DNA from: a virus
Length of the DNA: 64,000 bases
Strand: one strand, 5' to 3'
Virus record (IMG/VR): IMGVR_UViG_3300027741_000002
Location: 62,001-126,000 of that record
Position 1 is the first letter of the stretch, and every line of letters begins with the position of its first letter. The notes under the pieces are model-generated. The model did not search any database. It saw nothing but the letters and a program-made list of their open reading frames with translations, and was not told where the DNA came from. Shown here one piece after another: positions 48,715-58,108 of the stretch. The position numbers were made by a program, and so were the translations under genes.

Positions 48715-49272
48715 CTACTCCGCGGTCTTACGAATCCAGACCTGGTAGTTCGTAACGATAAGGTTGTAGCGTCCTCTAAACAGCCTTAGAACGCAATCAA
48801 TACCGTCCTTAGGGTGTAAGGGTGTTCCTTGATACATGTGCCAGTCGTAGTCGTCAAATATCATGATCCCGCCAACCTCCAGCACGCGCCAGCCATGAAG
48901 GGCATCAATCACGGTCTGCAGTGCGGTGTGATCTCCGTCTATGTAGACAACGTTAAATCTTTCACTTGCAGGGCATGTCGCAAAGTATTTATCACTTGTG
49001 CCCTTACGCTTTTCAACCTTTTCAATTTTAGCAAATCGCTCGTCGTAGACTCTCTCAACCTGGTTAAAGTCAAAGGTACCTTCGTGCTCTATTGAGCCTT
49101 CCCAGGTGTCAACGTCTACTATCCTGTTGATGTTTTTATTGTCTAATAACCACTGTGTTGTGTCACCCTCATATACTCCGATCTGTAAAACAGTTAAGGG
49201 AGATTCAATCCTCAGGTAGTTTTCAAAGTTTGGTTTAACGTGGTTAAACCACGTAGGAAGCTCTTGCTCCAC
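48715..49272 (-). CDS. class I SAM methyltransferase-like protein
   Basis: The 185-residue protein has motif I VLQIGVYEGDTTQW, a DVDTWEG acidic loop, the YIDGDH motif and IMIFDDYDW. This set fits Methyltransf_24-type enzymes. It overlaps the cupin gene by one base, so both act together, likely on a sugar or capsule component. Substrate is not visible. Confidence 0.75.
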   Translation of the reverse strand: MEQELPTWFNHVKPNFENYLRIESPLTVLQIGVYEGDTTQWLLDNKNINRIVDVDTWEGSIEHEGTFDFNQVERVYDERFAKIEKVEKRKGTSDKYFATCPASERFNVVYIDGDHTALQTVIDALHGWRVLEVGGIMIFDDYDWHMYQGTPLHPKDGIDCVLRLFRGRYNLIVTNYQVWIRKTAE

Positions 49273-49622
49273 TACTCAACACGTCCAAAATCATCTTCAT
49301 ATCTAATGATGTCATCTTCTCCAAGATACTCACCTGTTTGAATCTCGATAAAGACGAGGTCGCCTTCGCCTTCGGCTCTTACGCGGTGAACTTCTCCAAC
49401 CCCAATTGAGACGTAGTCTCCTGGGCCAAGATGAAGTATCTGGTCAAATAGCTCGACCTCCGCGTAACCTTGCGTGATGTACCAATGCTCCGCGCGGTGT
49501 TTGTGTGATTGCTTACTTAAACGACTTCCGTTTTCAACGTGTATTCGTTTGACCTGTACTTTTTGCTCAGTGTGAAGGATTACATAGAAGCCCCAAGGGC
49601 GAACAAAGATCTCCGGTGTCAT
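49272..49622 (-). CDS. mannose-6-phosphate isomerase / ManC-type cupin
   Basis: The 116-residue protein matches the C-terminal cupin of GDP-mannose pyrophosphorylase/phosphomannose isomerase: RPWGFYVIL, SKQSHKHRAEHWYITQG, HRVRAEG and IEIQTGEYLGEDDI. Metal ligands are the H/E set in HRAEHW and HRV. As a stand-alone cupin it could isomerise sugar phosphates for glycosylation. The adjacent methyltransferase supports a surface-glycan role. Confidence 0.85.
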   Translation of the reverse strand: MTPEIFVRPWGFYVILHTEQKVQVKRIHVENGSRLSKQSHKHRAEHWYITQGYAEVELFDQILHLGPGDYVSIGVGEVHRVRAEGEGDLVFIEIQTGEYLGEDDIIRYEDDFGRVE

Positions 49623-49654
49623 GAATGAACTGTATCATAAAAATTAGAAAGAAT

Positions 49655-49874
49655 CGGGTCTAGCACTGGCAGCGCTTCTTATGCTACCCGTAACGATAGC
49701 TCGCTAATCAACAACCCACTCGATGTCTACCCAGCCAGTGCTAGACACTCAACTCTGAAGTTGGAGTGGATGACAGTTGTACGTCTTATCCAGGACGATT
49801 CGCATTGGCGGGATTAGCGAAGGTTCGCTTTCGTTGTGACAAGCTACTGATGGCGGCACCAGGCCAGTGGCGAT
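49655..49874 (-). ncRNA. putative structured non-coding RNA, about 220 nt
   Basis: Downstream of a phage-type promoter (49881-49886) no start with a ribosome site is seen. Strong helices exist: GTCTAGCACTGGC with GCCAGTGCTAGAC (13 bp), CAACT-TCAG-AGTTG, and GCGAACCTTCGC. The last helix lies before TTCTTTC, a possible 3' end. Class is unknown and it differs from the 20.6-kb RNA. Transcription is inferred. Confidence 0.55.
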
Positions 49875-49880
49875 GCTTAA

Positions 49881-49886
49881 ATTATA
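49881..49886 (-). promoter_or_regulatory. promoter of second non-coding RNA
   Basis: TATAAT in CCTGTTATAATTTAAGC on the minus strand, like the 13173 promoter. It is the only copy of this box far from the 13-29 kb array. Confidence 0.65.
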
Positions 49887-49894
49887 ACAGGATC

Positions 49895-50170
49895 CTAGAC
49901 AGCTTTTAGCGTATTTACCCAGCCGACGATACCTTCAATAGATAAGTCCATCATGCCGTCTTCCCCTAGAAGATCCTCTAGACGGGTTAAGATCTCGCTA
50001 AGTTCATCCCTATCTACGTCACATACGTTCTGGATGTATGTCTCCATGAGAGCCATCAGTTCCTTCATGAACTCAACGGGGACGAGGAGTAGCCCTTCCT
50101 CCTCAAGATACTGCATTAGAACATCATCATCTCTACCAAAATCAGGGTCTATATCGTCGTTGAATTCCAT
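49895..50170 (-). CDS. acidic hypothetical protein
   Basis: Start is MEFNDDIDPDFGRDDDVLMQ, since the longer reading runs into the divergent promoter. The 91-residue product is very acidic with helices (EILTRLEDLLGEDGMMDL). It diverges from the secreted protein gene at 50273. Function is unknown. Confidence 0.55.
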   Translation of the reverse strand: MEFNDDIDPDFGRDDDVLMQYLEEEGLLLVPVEFMKELMALMETYIQNVCDVDRDELSEILTRLEDLLGEDGMMDLSIEGIVGWVNTLKAV

Positions 50171-50272
50171 TGATAGATAGTATCCCACAAAACCTGCGGT
50201 GATAGTTGTACGTTCTGGCCTCTATGTGATATTGTCTATTATACTAAATGACACACTACGAAAGGCACTAAG

Positions 50273-51409
50273 ATGAAAAGACGTATAACGCTACTTGGGA
50301 TTGTTTCCATGGCAACTCTCATCGCAACACCTGCTCACGCGGACTGGGCAATTGACACAGACTCTAGCTCCACAGTTTCCCGCATGGCAGGAGACGATCT
50401 GCTTCAGACTAGGGCAGACGGCTACTTTTTAATTACCGCAGACGAAATTTTTTCTACTCCTCAGATGTCTCTTCAGACAGAAGCTCCTAGGCCAAAGGCG
50501 CAGTATGCAGTTATCGTTGGCGGAGTTGTTGATAAGATTGTTACCTGGGACGGTTATACGCCTAATCGCAAGATTGATGCGTACGGCATTATCGTAAAGC
50601 TTCCTGTGTCAAAGGGAGTCAAGTACGTAGACTCAAATGGAGTAATTCGATTTAAGCCAGTTACACAGGGATCCATCATTTCTGTTCTACAGGATACAGG
50701 CAAGGTTGTTACACCTTCGTATGATGTTATTCTAAACGAGCTACTTTCACTAGTACAACCGATGGGTAACGCTGTAGCCGAGGCTAACACTCCGGTTGTC
50801 GTATCTCAAACTGTTGCTACGAATAACTCAGTTTCTCTTAATATTCAGGTACCTGACGTTGCAAATCTTCCTTTAACGTCATCTGTATCTGTCTACGTCA
50901 TAACGGACGGTAGATCTACCACTGCTATTGGTTTAGCTCCATCACAAACTGCGGTGACAGTAACGGACGTACCTCAAGGGCAGAACGTTACAGTTAAGAC
51001 CGTTATTCGTGACTCCGTGACAAACACGGAAAGAGTCATCTCAAATCCGGTAATTGCTACAGTAGCTGCAACACTTCCTGCTACCGTTGCTGCAAGAGAC
51101 GCTGCACGTGATGTTGCTACGATTGCTGCTCCGGTAACCCAGGCGGTAACCACCGACACGTCGGGCGCTCGTCAGGCAACGATCTCAATACCTGCGGTGA
51201 CGAACTTTGATGGTAATAAGACCTGGGCAACCCTTATGGTTGTTGATAAGAAGACAGGGTCTACTACCGCGATTGGCACCGACGGGTCTGCACAGACTAT
51301 CGACGTTAACTCGTTAGGGTCTAGCAGCGAGTATACCGTTAAGCTTGTTCTTCGCGATCTAGCAACAGGACAAGAGACAACTATCTACGGTGAGACAATT
51401 AACAAGTAA
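50273..51409 (+). CDS. secreted multi-domain beta protein
   Basis: The 378-residue protein has a signal peptide (KRRITLLGIVSMATLIATPA, cleavage near AHA-D). A novel-looking N-terminal domain follows, then two fibronectin/Ig-like repeats around 185-270 and 300-375. The repeats share VxLxIxVPxV and DRSTTAIG-like patterns. AAAGGCACTAAG precedes ATG. It lies alone behind a divergent promoter region. A surface or virion-decoration role is inferred. Confidence 0.7.
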   Translation: MKRRITLLGIVSMATLIATPAHADWAIDTDSSSTVSRMAGDDLLQTRADGYFLITADEIFSTPQMSLQTEAPRPKAQYAVIVGGVVDKIVTWDGYTPNRKIDAYGIIVKLPVSKGVKYVDSNGVIRFKPVTQGSIISVLQDTGKVVTPSYDVILNELLSLVQPMGNAVAEANTPVVVSQTVATNNSVSLNIQVPDVANLPLTSSVSVYVITDGRSTTAIGLAPSQTAVTVTDVPQGQNVTVKTVIRDSVTNTERVISNPVIATVAATLPATVAARDAARDVATIAAPVTQAVTTDTSGARQATISIPAVTNFDGNKTWATLMVVDKKTGSTTAIGTDGSAQTIDVNSLGSSSEYTVKLVLRDLATGQETTIYGETINK

Positions 51410-51420
51410 TTAGTTAAAAG

Positions 51421-51462
51421 AAAGAGCCGGTTGCATATGTAAATATGCTCCCGGCTCTCTTT
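51421..51462. terminator. bidirectional terminator between convergent genes
   Basis: AGAGCCGG and CCGGCTCT form an 8-bp stem with A- and T-runs on the two sides. It separates the secreted-protein gene (+) from the third glycine-rich adhesin (-). Confidence 0.85.
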
Positions 51463-51474
51463 AATTCTTAATAG

Positions 51475-52314
51475 TTAAAAGGTTATGCTCCCCGAAGCGT
51501 TAAATTGATAGATATGATAGCTTCCAGAAGTTGTGTATACCGGCGAGCCTACTGTTGTGCGTGCTGCGCTAGTTGCTCTTAGTATAACCACACCTGATCC
51601 TCCAGCGCCTTGATTTGTATTTGCCGCACCAGTAATTCTATCGTTTCCACCACCGCCACCGCCAGTATTTGCTGTGCCGCTTGTTCCGTAGTCTGCACCA
51701 GAAGCTCCACCCCCGCCTAGACCTCCATCTGCTCCCCCGTCCATTGGTGACCCTCCGCCACCGCCTGCACGATATACAGATGTGCCAGTAATTGATGAGG
51801 CAATTCCATTACCTCCAGTTGCTGGTCCCCCTGTTGTGCCTACAGCACCAGCTCCACCGCCTCCACCACCCCAAGGATGACTTCCTCCTCCACCATTAAA
51901 TCCTTGACCAGCTGTTCCTTGTCCACCATTTCCAGTGCTATTTGCTCCTCCGCCACCACCAGAACCTCCCGTGTATCCAGTGTTAGTAGCATGTACTCCT
52001 GCTCCTCCGCCTAAAGAAGTTATTGTTGAAAATACAGAATCAGTTCCATTTGTTCCAACATATGCAGTTTTAGCTCCACCACCTCCTACTGTGACGCCAT
52101 AACTGACGCCTGCAGTTAAAGATAAAACTGCTTCTGCTGAAGTATTTCTTCCTGAAAGTTCTCCTACTACTGAGGACCTATATCCTCCTGCTCCGCCGCC
52201 TCCGCCGTGATAAGTAGAACCTCCAGATGCACCACCAGCAATAACTAAGTACTCGACGTTAAATGTTAAAAATGATTTTGTATTCTGTGATGCGCTAGTT
52301 CCTATAAGTGGCAT
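51475..52314 (-). CDS. glycine-rich adhesin (paralogue 3)
   Basis: The 279-residue protein begins MPLIGTSASQNTKSFLTFNV, again the conserved start, followed by EYLVIAGGASGG. Poly-Gly blocks and GGSGVVILRATS near the end align with paralogues 1 and 2. Its end (YQFNASGSITF) differs, which may define receptor specificity. Confidence 0.8.
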   Translation of the reverse strand: MPLIGTSASQNTKSFLTFNVEYLVIAGGASGGSTYHGGGGGAGGYRSSVVGELSGRNTSAEAVLSLTAGVSYGVTVGGGGAKTAYVGTNGTDSVFSTITSLGGGAGVHATNTGYTGGSGGGGGANSTGNGGQGTAGQGFNGGGGSHPWGGGGGGAGAVGTTGGPATGGNGIASSITGTSVYRAGGGGGSPMDGGADGGLGGGGASGADYGTSGTANTGGGGGGNDRITGAANTNQGAGGSGVVILRATSAARTTVGSPVYTTSGSYHIYQFNASGSITF

Positions 52315-52455
52315 AAGGCTATTTTATCACAACAACAGCAAAGCGATAGTTTAAGTTTCAACTAGCTACTTCCTCATAAGGCACCAAGAAGTCCTACTAA
52401 GAAGTAGCTGGAGTATGATAGATTAGACCTAACTAGTTTTTAGGGTAGGGGTATT

Positions 52456-54452
<1,997 letters not shown>

Positions 54453-54503
54453 TTCAAAACTCTAAGCCCTCTCATACCGCGTAAAGACGCCTTAAAAGCA
54501 TAC

Positions 54504-54521
54504 ACCCTTCAACTTAAGGGT
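54504..54521 (+). terminator. weak hairpin after fibre 1
   Basis: ACCCTT and AAGGGT with a 6-nt loop, followed by TTTACAGC. Stem is short and T-tract weak. Confidence 0.35.
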
Positions 54522-54648
54522 TTACAGCAGTTTGATTCTCTTGTTTGTTTGTAAGAATTGTACATTAGAACGGACAAAGTATTATGTCTGCAATAAATGT
54601 ACATATGGTATTTAGCACATTTTAAGCTAAATAGGGTATGATATCTTA

Positions 54649-55308
54649 ATGGAACTTGACGACAAGATAGCGCTACTTTACGCACGTGTATCTACGTCTA
54701 TGCAGGTTCAAGACGGCATCTCGCTAGAGGTTCAAGAGCGCACGTTGCGCCAGGCCGCGGAGCTTGCAGGGTATAAAAATGTACAATTGATACGCGAGGA
54801 AGGACGCTCTGGCAAATCAATTAAAGGCCGTCCCGTCCTCCGTAAGGCCTTATTAGATCTTGAGTTAGGCAAAGCCCATGCATTATTTGTTACCCGCCTA
54901 GATCGCCTATCTCGCTCAACTCAAGACTTCCTATCTATCATTGACCACTCTAAGACGTACGACTGGCGCCTTGTTCTTCTTGATCTTAATCTGGACACTT
55001 CTTCATACCAGTCTCGCTTTGTCGTGACAATCATGTCCGCGCTCGCAGAGATGGAAAGATCTATCATCTCCGAGCGTCAGAAGGACGTTCACTCATATAG
55101 ACGCTCAACAGGTAAAGTATGGGGTGTAGACCTAGGCCCTAAGCAACTTATCTCTGACGAGATACGTAGTCGTATTATAGCAGAACGAGAAAAGGGTCTT
55201 TCTTTGCGTGTTATTGCAAACACATTGCAAGCTGAAGGTATTCCTACAGCTTATGGCGGGAAATGGTCTGCTTCTAGTATTAAGTACGTATTAGACCAGC
55301 AAAAATAA
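54649..55308 (+). CDS. small serine recombinase
   Basis: The 219-residue protein has a resolvase catalytic domain with YARVSTSMQ (nucleophile Ser15, Arg13) and RLDRLSRSTQDF. A helix FVVTIMSALAEMERSIISER follows, then a C-terminal recombinase/HTH piece GLSLRVIANTLQAEGIPTAY. It lacks the large zinc-ribbon/coiled-coil part of serine integrases, so inversion, resolution or transposition is likelier than phage integration. A TATGAT box lies 7 nt before ATG, so the transcript may be leaderless. It sits next to fibre genes. Confidence 0.88.
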   Translation: MELDDKIALLYARVSTSMQVQDGISLEVQERTLRQAAELAGYKNVQLIREEGRSGKSIKGRPVLRKALLDLELGKAHALFVTRLDRLSRSTQDFLSIIDHSKTYDWRLVLLDLNLDTSSYQSRFVVTIMSALAEMERSIISERQKDVHSYRRSTGKVWGVDLGPKQLISDEIRSRIIAEREKGLSLRVIANTLQAEGIPTAYGGKWSASSIKYVLDQQK

Positions 55309-55339
55309 GAAGTCTGGACAAGATAGTATAAGACATATT

Positions 55340-55364
55340 GTTGTTACAGGTATATGATAACAAC
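55340..55364. repeat. 25-bp imperfect palindrome after recombinase gene
   Basis: GTTGTTA and TAACAAC, 11 nt apart, lie 32 nt after the recombinase stop. It could be a recombinase binding or crossover site, or a terminator hairpin without T-tract. Confidence 0.4.
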
Positions 55365-55402
55365 GTTGATCTAGGGCACTTAGCTTTTAAAGCCAGTAAG
55401 TC

Positions 55403-55434
55403 TCCTTCTTTAACCTGTATACGGAGAAGAAGGA
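55403..55434 (+). promoter_or_regulatory. RBS-sequestering hairpin
   Basis: TCCTTCTT (55403-55410) is perfectly complementary to AAGAAGGA (55427-55434), the ribosome site of the 55439 gene, with a 16-nt loop. In the folded mRNA the site would be hidden. Confidence 0.55.
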
Positions 55435-55438
55435 AACT

Positions 55439-55564
55439 ATGCTCGTAGTAGGCACAGTATCATCCAGTTCGAAGGTATCTACCTCGTGGGAAAACGTGTC
55501 TTCTTCCTTACAGTGGAATGAAGTACCAGAAACATTTATCTGGTCTTCTCTAACTAAACTCTAA
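55439..55564 (+). CDS. 41-residue protein before fibre 2
   Basis: The frame has a perfect AGAAGGAAACT site and reads MLVVGTVSSSSKVSTSWENV, Ser/Trp-rich. It ends 10 nt before the next fibre gene. No family is recognised. Translation may be controlled by the hairpin above. Confidence 0.55.
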   Translation: MLVVGTVSSSSKVSTSWENVSSSLQWNEVPETFIWSSLTKL

Positions 55565-55574
55565 GGAAAATCCT

Positions 55575-56336
55575 ATGGCAACAACTACCAACTTCGGGTG
55601 GACAACTCCCGATGACTCATCTCTCGTCCAACAAGGCGCCTCAGCCATTCGCTCATTAGGCACCTCAGTTGATACCACTGTTGCAACTATGATTCCAAAA
55701 TCTATTGTAGACGCTAAGGGTGACATTGTTGCTGCTACTGCAGCAGATACTGTTGCTCGTCTTGCTGCAGGTGCTAACGATACAGTACTTACTGCAGACT
55801 CTACTGCTGCTACTGGATTGAAGTGGGCTGCTGCTCCTGCTGCTGGTTCTATGACTCAAATTGCCACAGGTGATATATCTAGTGGTGGTGGTTCTAGCCT
55901 AACAATATCTTCTATTCCTCAAACTTATAAATCTTTGCAACTGCAACTTTTTAATGTTACAGGTGATTCTTCAATTACCAATATGGGTCTTCAACTTAAT
56001 GGTAATACTAATAGCAATTATTCTTATACTTATACTCTTAATACTTCAACTGCAAATACTAGTCAATTTAGCAATATAGATAGTCTTTATATAGGTCGTT
56101 TTGGTGGCAACTATACTTATTCTATGGTTATGGATATTCCTTTATATACACAATCTTCTATGGCTAAATATGTTAGTTGGTATTCAAGTTGGCAATATAG
56201 CACTTATATGTATGTTTCTATGGGGGTTGGCGGAACTACTGGAGTAACTTCAGCGGTTACAAGTATTACACTTTTATCAAATGGTATTTCTGCTTTTACA
56301 AGCGGAAGTACCTACATACTATACGGAGTAAAATAA
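55575..56336 (+). CDS. tail fibre protein, MATTTNFGWTTPDD type
   Basis: The 253-residue protein has the widespread N-terminal pattern TTTNFGWTTPDDSSLVQQGA, SIVDAKGDIVAATAADTVAR and ADSTAATGLKWA, found in fibres of marine and freshwater phages. A C-terminal beta domain rich in Ser, Asn, Thr and Tyr follows and likely binds the receptor. Its partner gene follows within 1 nt. Confidence 0.85.
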   Translation: MATTTNFGWTTPDDSSLVQQGASAIRSLGTSVDTTVATMIPKSIVDAKGDIVAATAADTVARLAAGANDTVLTADSTAATGLKWAAAPAAGSMTQIATGDISSGGGSSLTISSIPQTYKSLQLQLFNVTGDSSITNMGLQLNGNTNSNYSYTYTLNTSTANTSQFSNIDSLYIGRFGGNYTYSMVMDIPLYTQSSMAKYVSWYSSWQYSTYMYVSMGVGGTTGVTSAVTSITLLSNGISAFTSGSTYILYGVK

Positions 56337-56337
56337 T

Positions 56338-56547
56338 ATGAGCAGACCAATGGTAAGAATTCACGACCTATCAACAGACACAGTCATTGACCGTGAAATG
56401 AACGATGAAGAATTTGCTGCCTATGAAGCACAGCAAGCAGCCAATGCTGTTGCTGCTCAGCAAGAAGCAGATAAGGCAGCAGCCAAAGAAGCACTATTAA
56501 GCAAGCTCGGCATTACAGCAGACGAAGCAAAACTACTTTTAAGTTAA
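56338..56547 (+). CDS. fibre-assembly-type small protein
   Basis: The 69-residue product has VRIHDLSTDTVIDREMNDEE, an Ala/Gln helix and KLGITADEAKLLLS. Such proteins regularly follow fibre genes and are thought to aid assembly. It resembles the 40199-40435 product at both helix and end. Confidence 0.7.
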   Translation: MSRPMVRIHDLSTDTVIDREMNDEEFAAYEAQQAANAVAAQQEADKAAAKEALLSKLGITADEAKLLLS

Positions 56548-56591
56548 AGACTTTCCTTGTTTTTAGGATTAAAAGATCTATACCTAAAAAT

Positions 56592-56628
56592 AGAGCCGGA
56601 CGCGCGATTACTCACGCTGTCCGGCTCT
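56592..56628. terminator. bidirectional terminator between fibre 2 and endolysin
   Basis: AGAGCCGGA and TCCGGCTCT form a 9-bp stem with T-runs at the right end. The genes on both sides converge. Confidence 0.8.
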
Positions 56629-56700
56629 TTATGTTTTAGGCGTTCTCTCCCAGGACACCAAAAACTAGTATTACTGTATACCTGTTTCCAGGCTCTTGCG

Positions 56701-57465
56701 CTATTTTACGGGCAATCCTGTAATAGCATTCCAAGTTTTTGGGCCGATAACCCCGTCCGCCGCGCCTAGCTTAGGGTTCTTCTCCTGAAACGCAATTACT
56801 GCCTTCTTAGTTACAGGTCCATATTGTCCATCAGCTGGTTTAATACCTAAAGCTTTCTGTACTGTAGCAATATGGATACCAGCTTCTCCTGGGTCGATTG
56901 TCTCGCCTGGATAAACCTGTCCAGTTGTGTCTACTGCCTTTTCAACCTTTACCTCTACCGCCGCGCCGAAGACTGGACTACCAAAACCTACAACAAAAAT
57001 AGGAAGACCTTTTTTATTTGCCTTATACGCGCGGATCTTTTTTGCAACTTCTCCGCCGTTGTTTTGACTTCCTTTTTCATTACCTGCTGTGTTACCTTCA
57101 ATGGTAGTTACAGATCCGTCGCCGTTATCCTTAACTACGATACCGACGTGCTGAATACCTGCTGTCATTCCTCTAGAGAAATCAAAATAAACAAGATCTC
57201 CTGGCTGAGGAGTAGCTGACGCTGCGTCTGTCCACTGTTTTGCCTTCTTAAACGCAGTCGCGCCCGCAACAGTTGAAACTGTGTTGGGAAGCTTTACTCC
57301 TGCTTGATTTGCAGACCACATGCAAAAACTACCACACCATGGCAAAAAGTTTGCCTTAGTAAACGCGCCATACTTAGTTTGATTATCCTTTGGTCCTTCT
57401 GCTGTGCCTAGCTCTGCTAGCGCCACTTCTACTAAGCGAGCTGCTGTTCCTTGTGCTGCTGCCAT
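56701..57465 (-). CDS. CHAP amidase endolysin with PG-binding domain
   Basis: The 254-residue protein has an N-terminal CHAP/NlpC-like domain with catalytic Cys44 (LPWCGSFCMW) and His106 (IQHVGIV), and polar residue near EGNTAGN. A C-terminal PG_binding_1 domain (about 190-250) reads GIHIATVQKALGIKPADGQY. It lacks a signal peptide, so it needs a holin. The related 29317-30069 protein lacks the Cys. A tiny Cys-peptide gene lies 3 nt upstream. Confidence 0.88.
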   Translation of the reverse strand: MAAAQGTAARLVEVALAELGTAEGPKDNQTKYGAFTKANFLPWCGSFCMWSANQAGVKLPNTVSTVAGATAFKKAKQWTDAASATPQPGDLVYFDFSRGMTAGIQHVGIVVKDNGDGSVTTIEGNTAGNEKGSQNNGGEVAKKIRAYKANKKGLPIFVVGFGSPVFGAAVEVKVEKAVDTTGQVYPGETIDPGEAGIHIATVQKALGIKPADGQYGPVTKKAVIAFQEKNPKLGAADGVIGPKTWNAITGLPVK

Positions 57466-57467
57466 TT

Positions 57468-57533
57468 TTACTTACCTCCCTTAGGCTTTGATGGTTTTGG
57501 CTTTGATTTTCTGCATCCACATGTTGCACACAT
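57468..57533 (-). CDS. 21-residue Cys peptide
   Basis: MCATCGCRKSKPKPSKPKGG encodes a three-Cys head and Lys/Pro tail, with AAAGGAAAATA before ATG. Similar MCATCGC peptides are known to me from actinophages, with unknown role. It is coupled to the endolysin gene. Confidence 0.6.
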   Translation of the reverse strand: MCATCGCRKSKPKPSKPKGGK

Positions 57534-57560
57534 ATTATTTTCCTTTCTACTGGTTTTTAA

Positions 57561-58088
57561 TTAACCGTTTGATTCAACAACTTTTACATCCGCGGGGACA
57601 GAGTATTTATTGTACGCTGCCACCCAGTCTTTAGAAATTGCTTTCTGTGCGTCTTTAAGTGTAATAGCTCCAGCACAGATCATTCTCTTTAACTTTGTCT
57701 CGATGACGTCTTTCTTTCGTGCATTTGCTCCTACATACGGTTGCGGCCAAAGATTTTTAGGGTCAGAAGGTGATCCGCCTAGCTGTAGTGAAATAAGATG
57801 ATCTTCTTCATAGCCGGATAGATCTGCTCCGTATGTCGCAACTAAGAACTTATAGGTTGTTGCAAGCTGTGTTTCCTTTAGCTTATTTGTGTATGTAGTA
57901 GTAGGACGCACGGTATCTGTCCACCCTGACTTACAGATATTGTCCTTAATGTTTGCCTGTGTTACATCTGGATTTGTTATACCAGGTGTCAACTTTGCCT
58001 TTGGCTTTACCCAATCTGCCGCATATGACGGAGTTGTAATCGCAAGAGCAATGGCTACCGCTATAGAAATTCGTGTGCTATTTTTCAT
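57561..58088 (-). CDS. secreted HNH-nuclease-like protein
   Basis: The 175-residue protein has a signal peptide (KNSTRISIAVAIALAITTPS, cleavage near YAA-D). The HNH-type core is EEDHLISLQLGGSPSDPKNL followed by WPQPY, with Asp-His and Asn at the expected places. Later residues are basic and helical. Exported HNH-like proteins are found in many bacteria. For a phage it could attack competitor DNA or peptidoglycan-associated DNA outside the cell, by inference. Confidence 0.75.
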   Translation of the reverse strand: MKNSTRISIAVAIALAITTPSYAADWVKPKAKLTPGITNPDVTQANIKDNICKSGWTDTVRPTTTYTNKLKETQLATTYKFLVATYGADLSGYEEDHLISLQLGGSPSDPKNLWPQPYVGANARKKDVIETKLKRMICAGAITLKDAQKAISKDWVAAYNKYSVPADVKVVESNG

Positions 58089-58108
58089 TGGTGTTCTTTG
58101 ACCAGTCC

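Noticed and set aside
54649-55308. Serine integrase with attachment site
   Set aside because: The protein is too short for a large serine integrase and no att core, repressor or excise gene is visible nearby.
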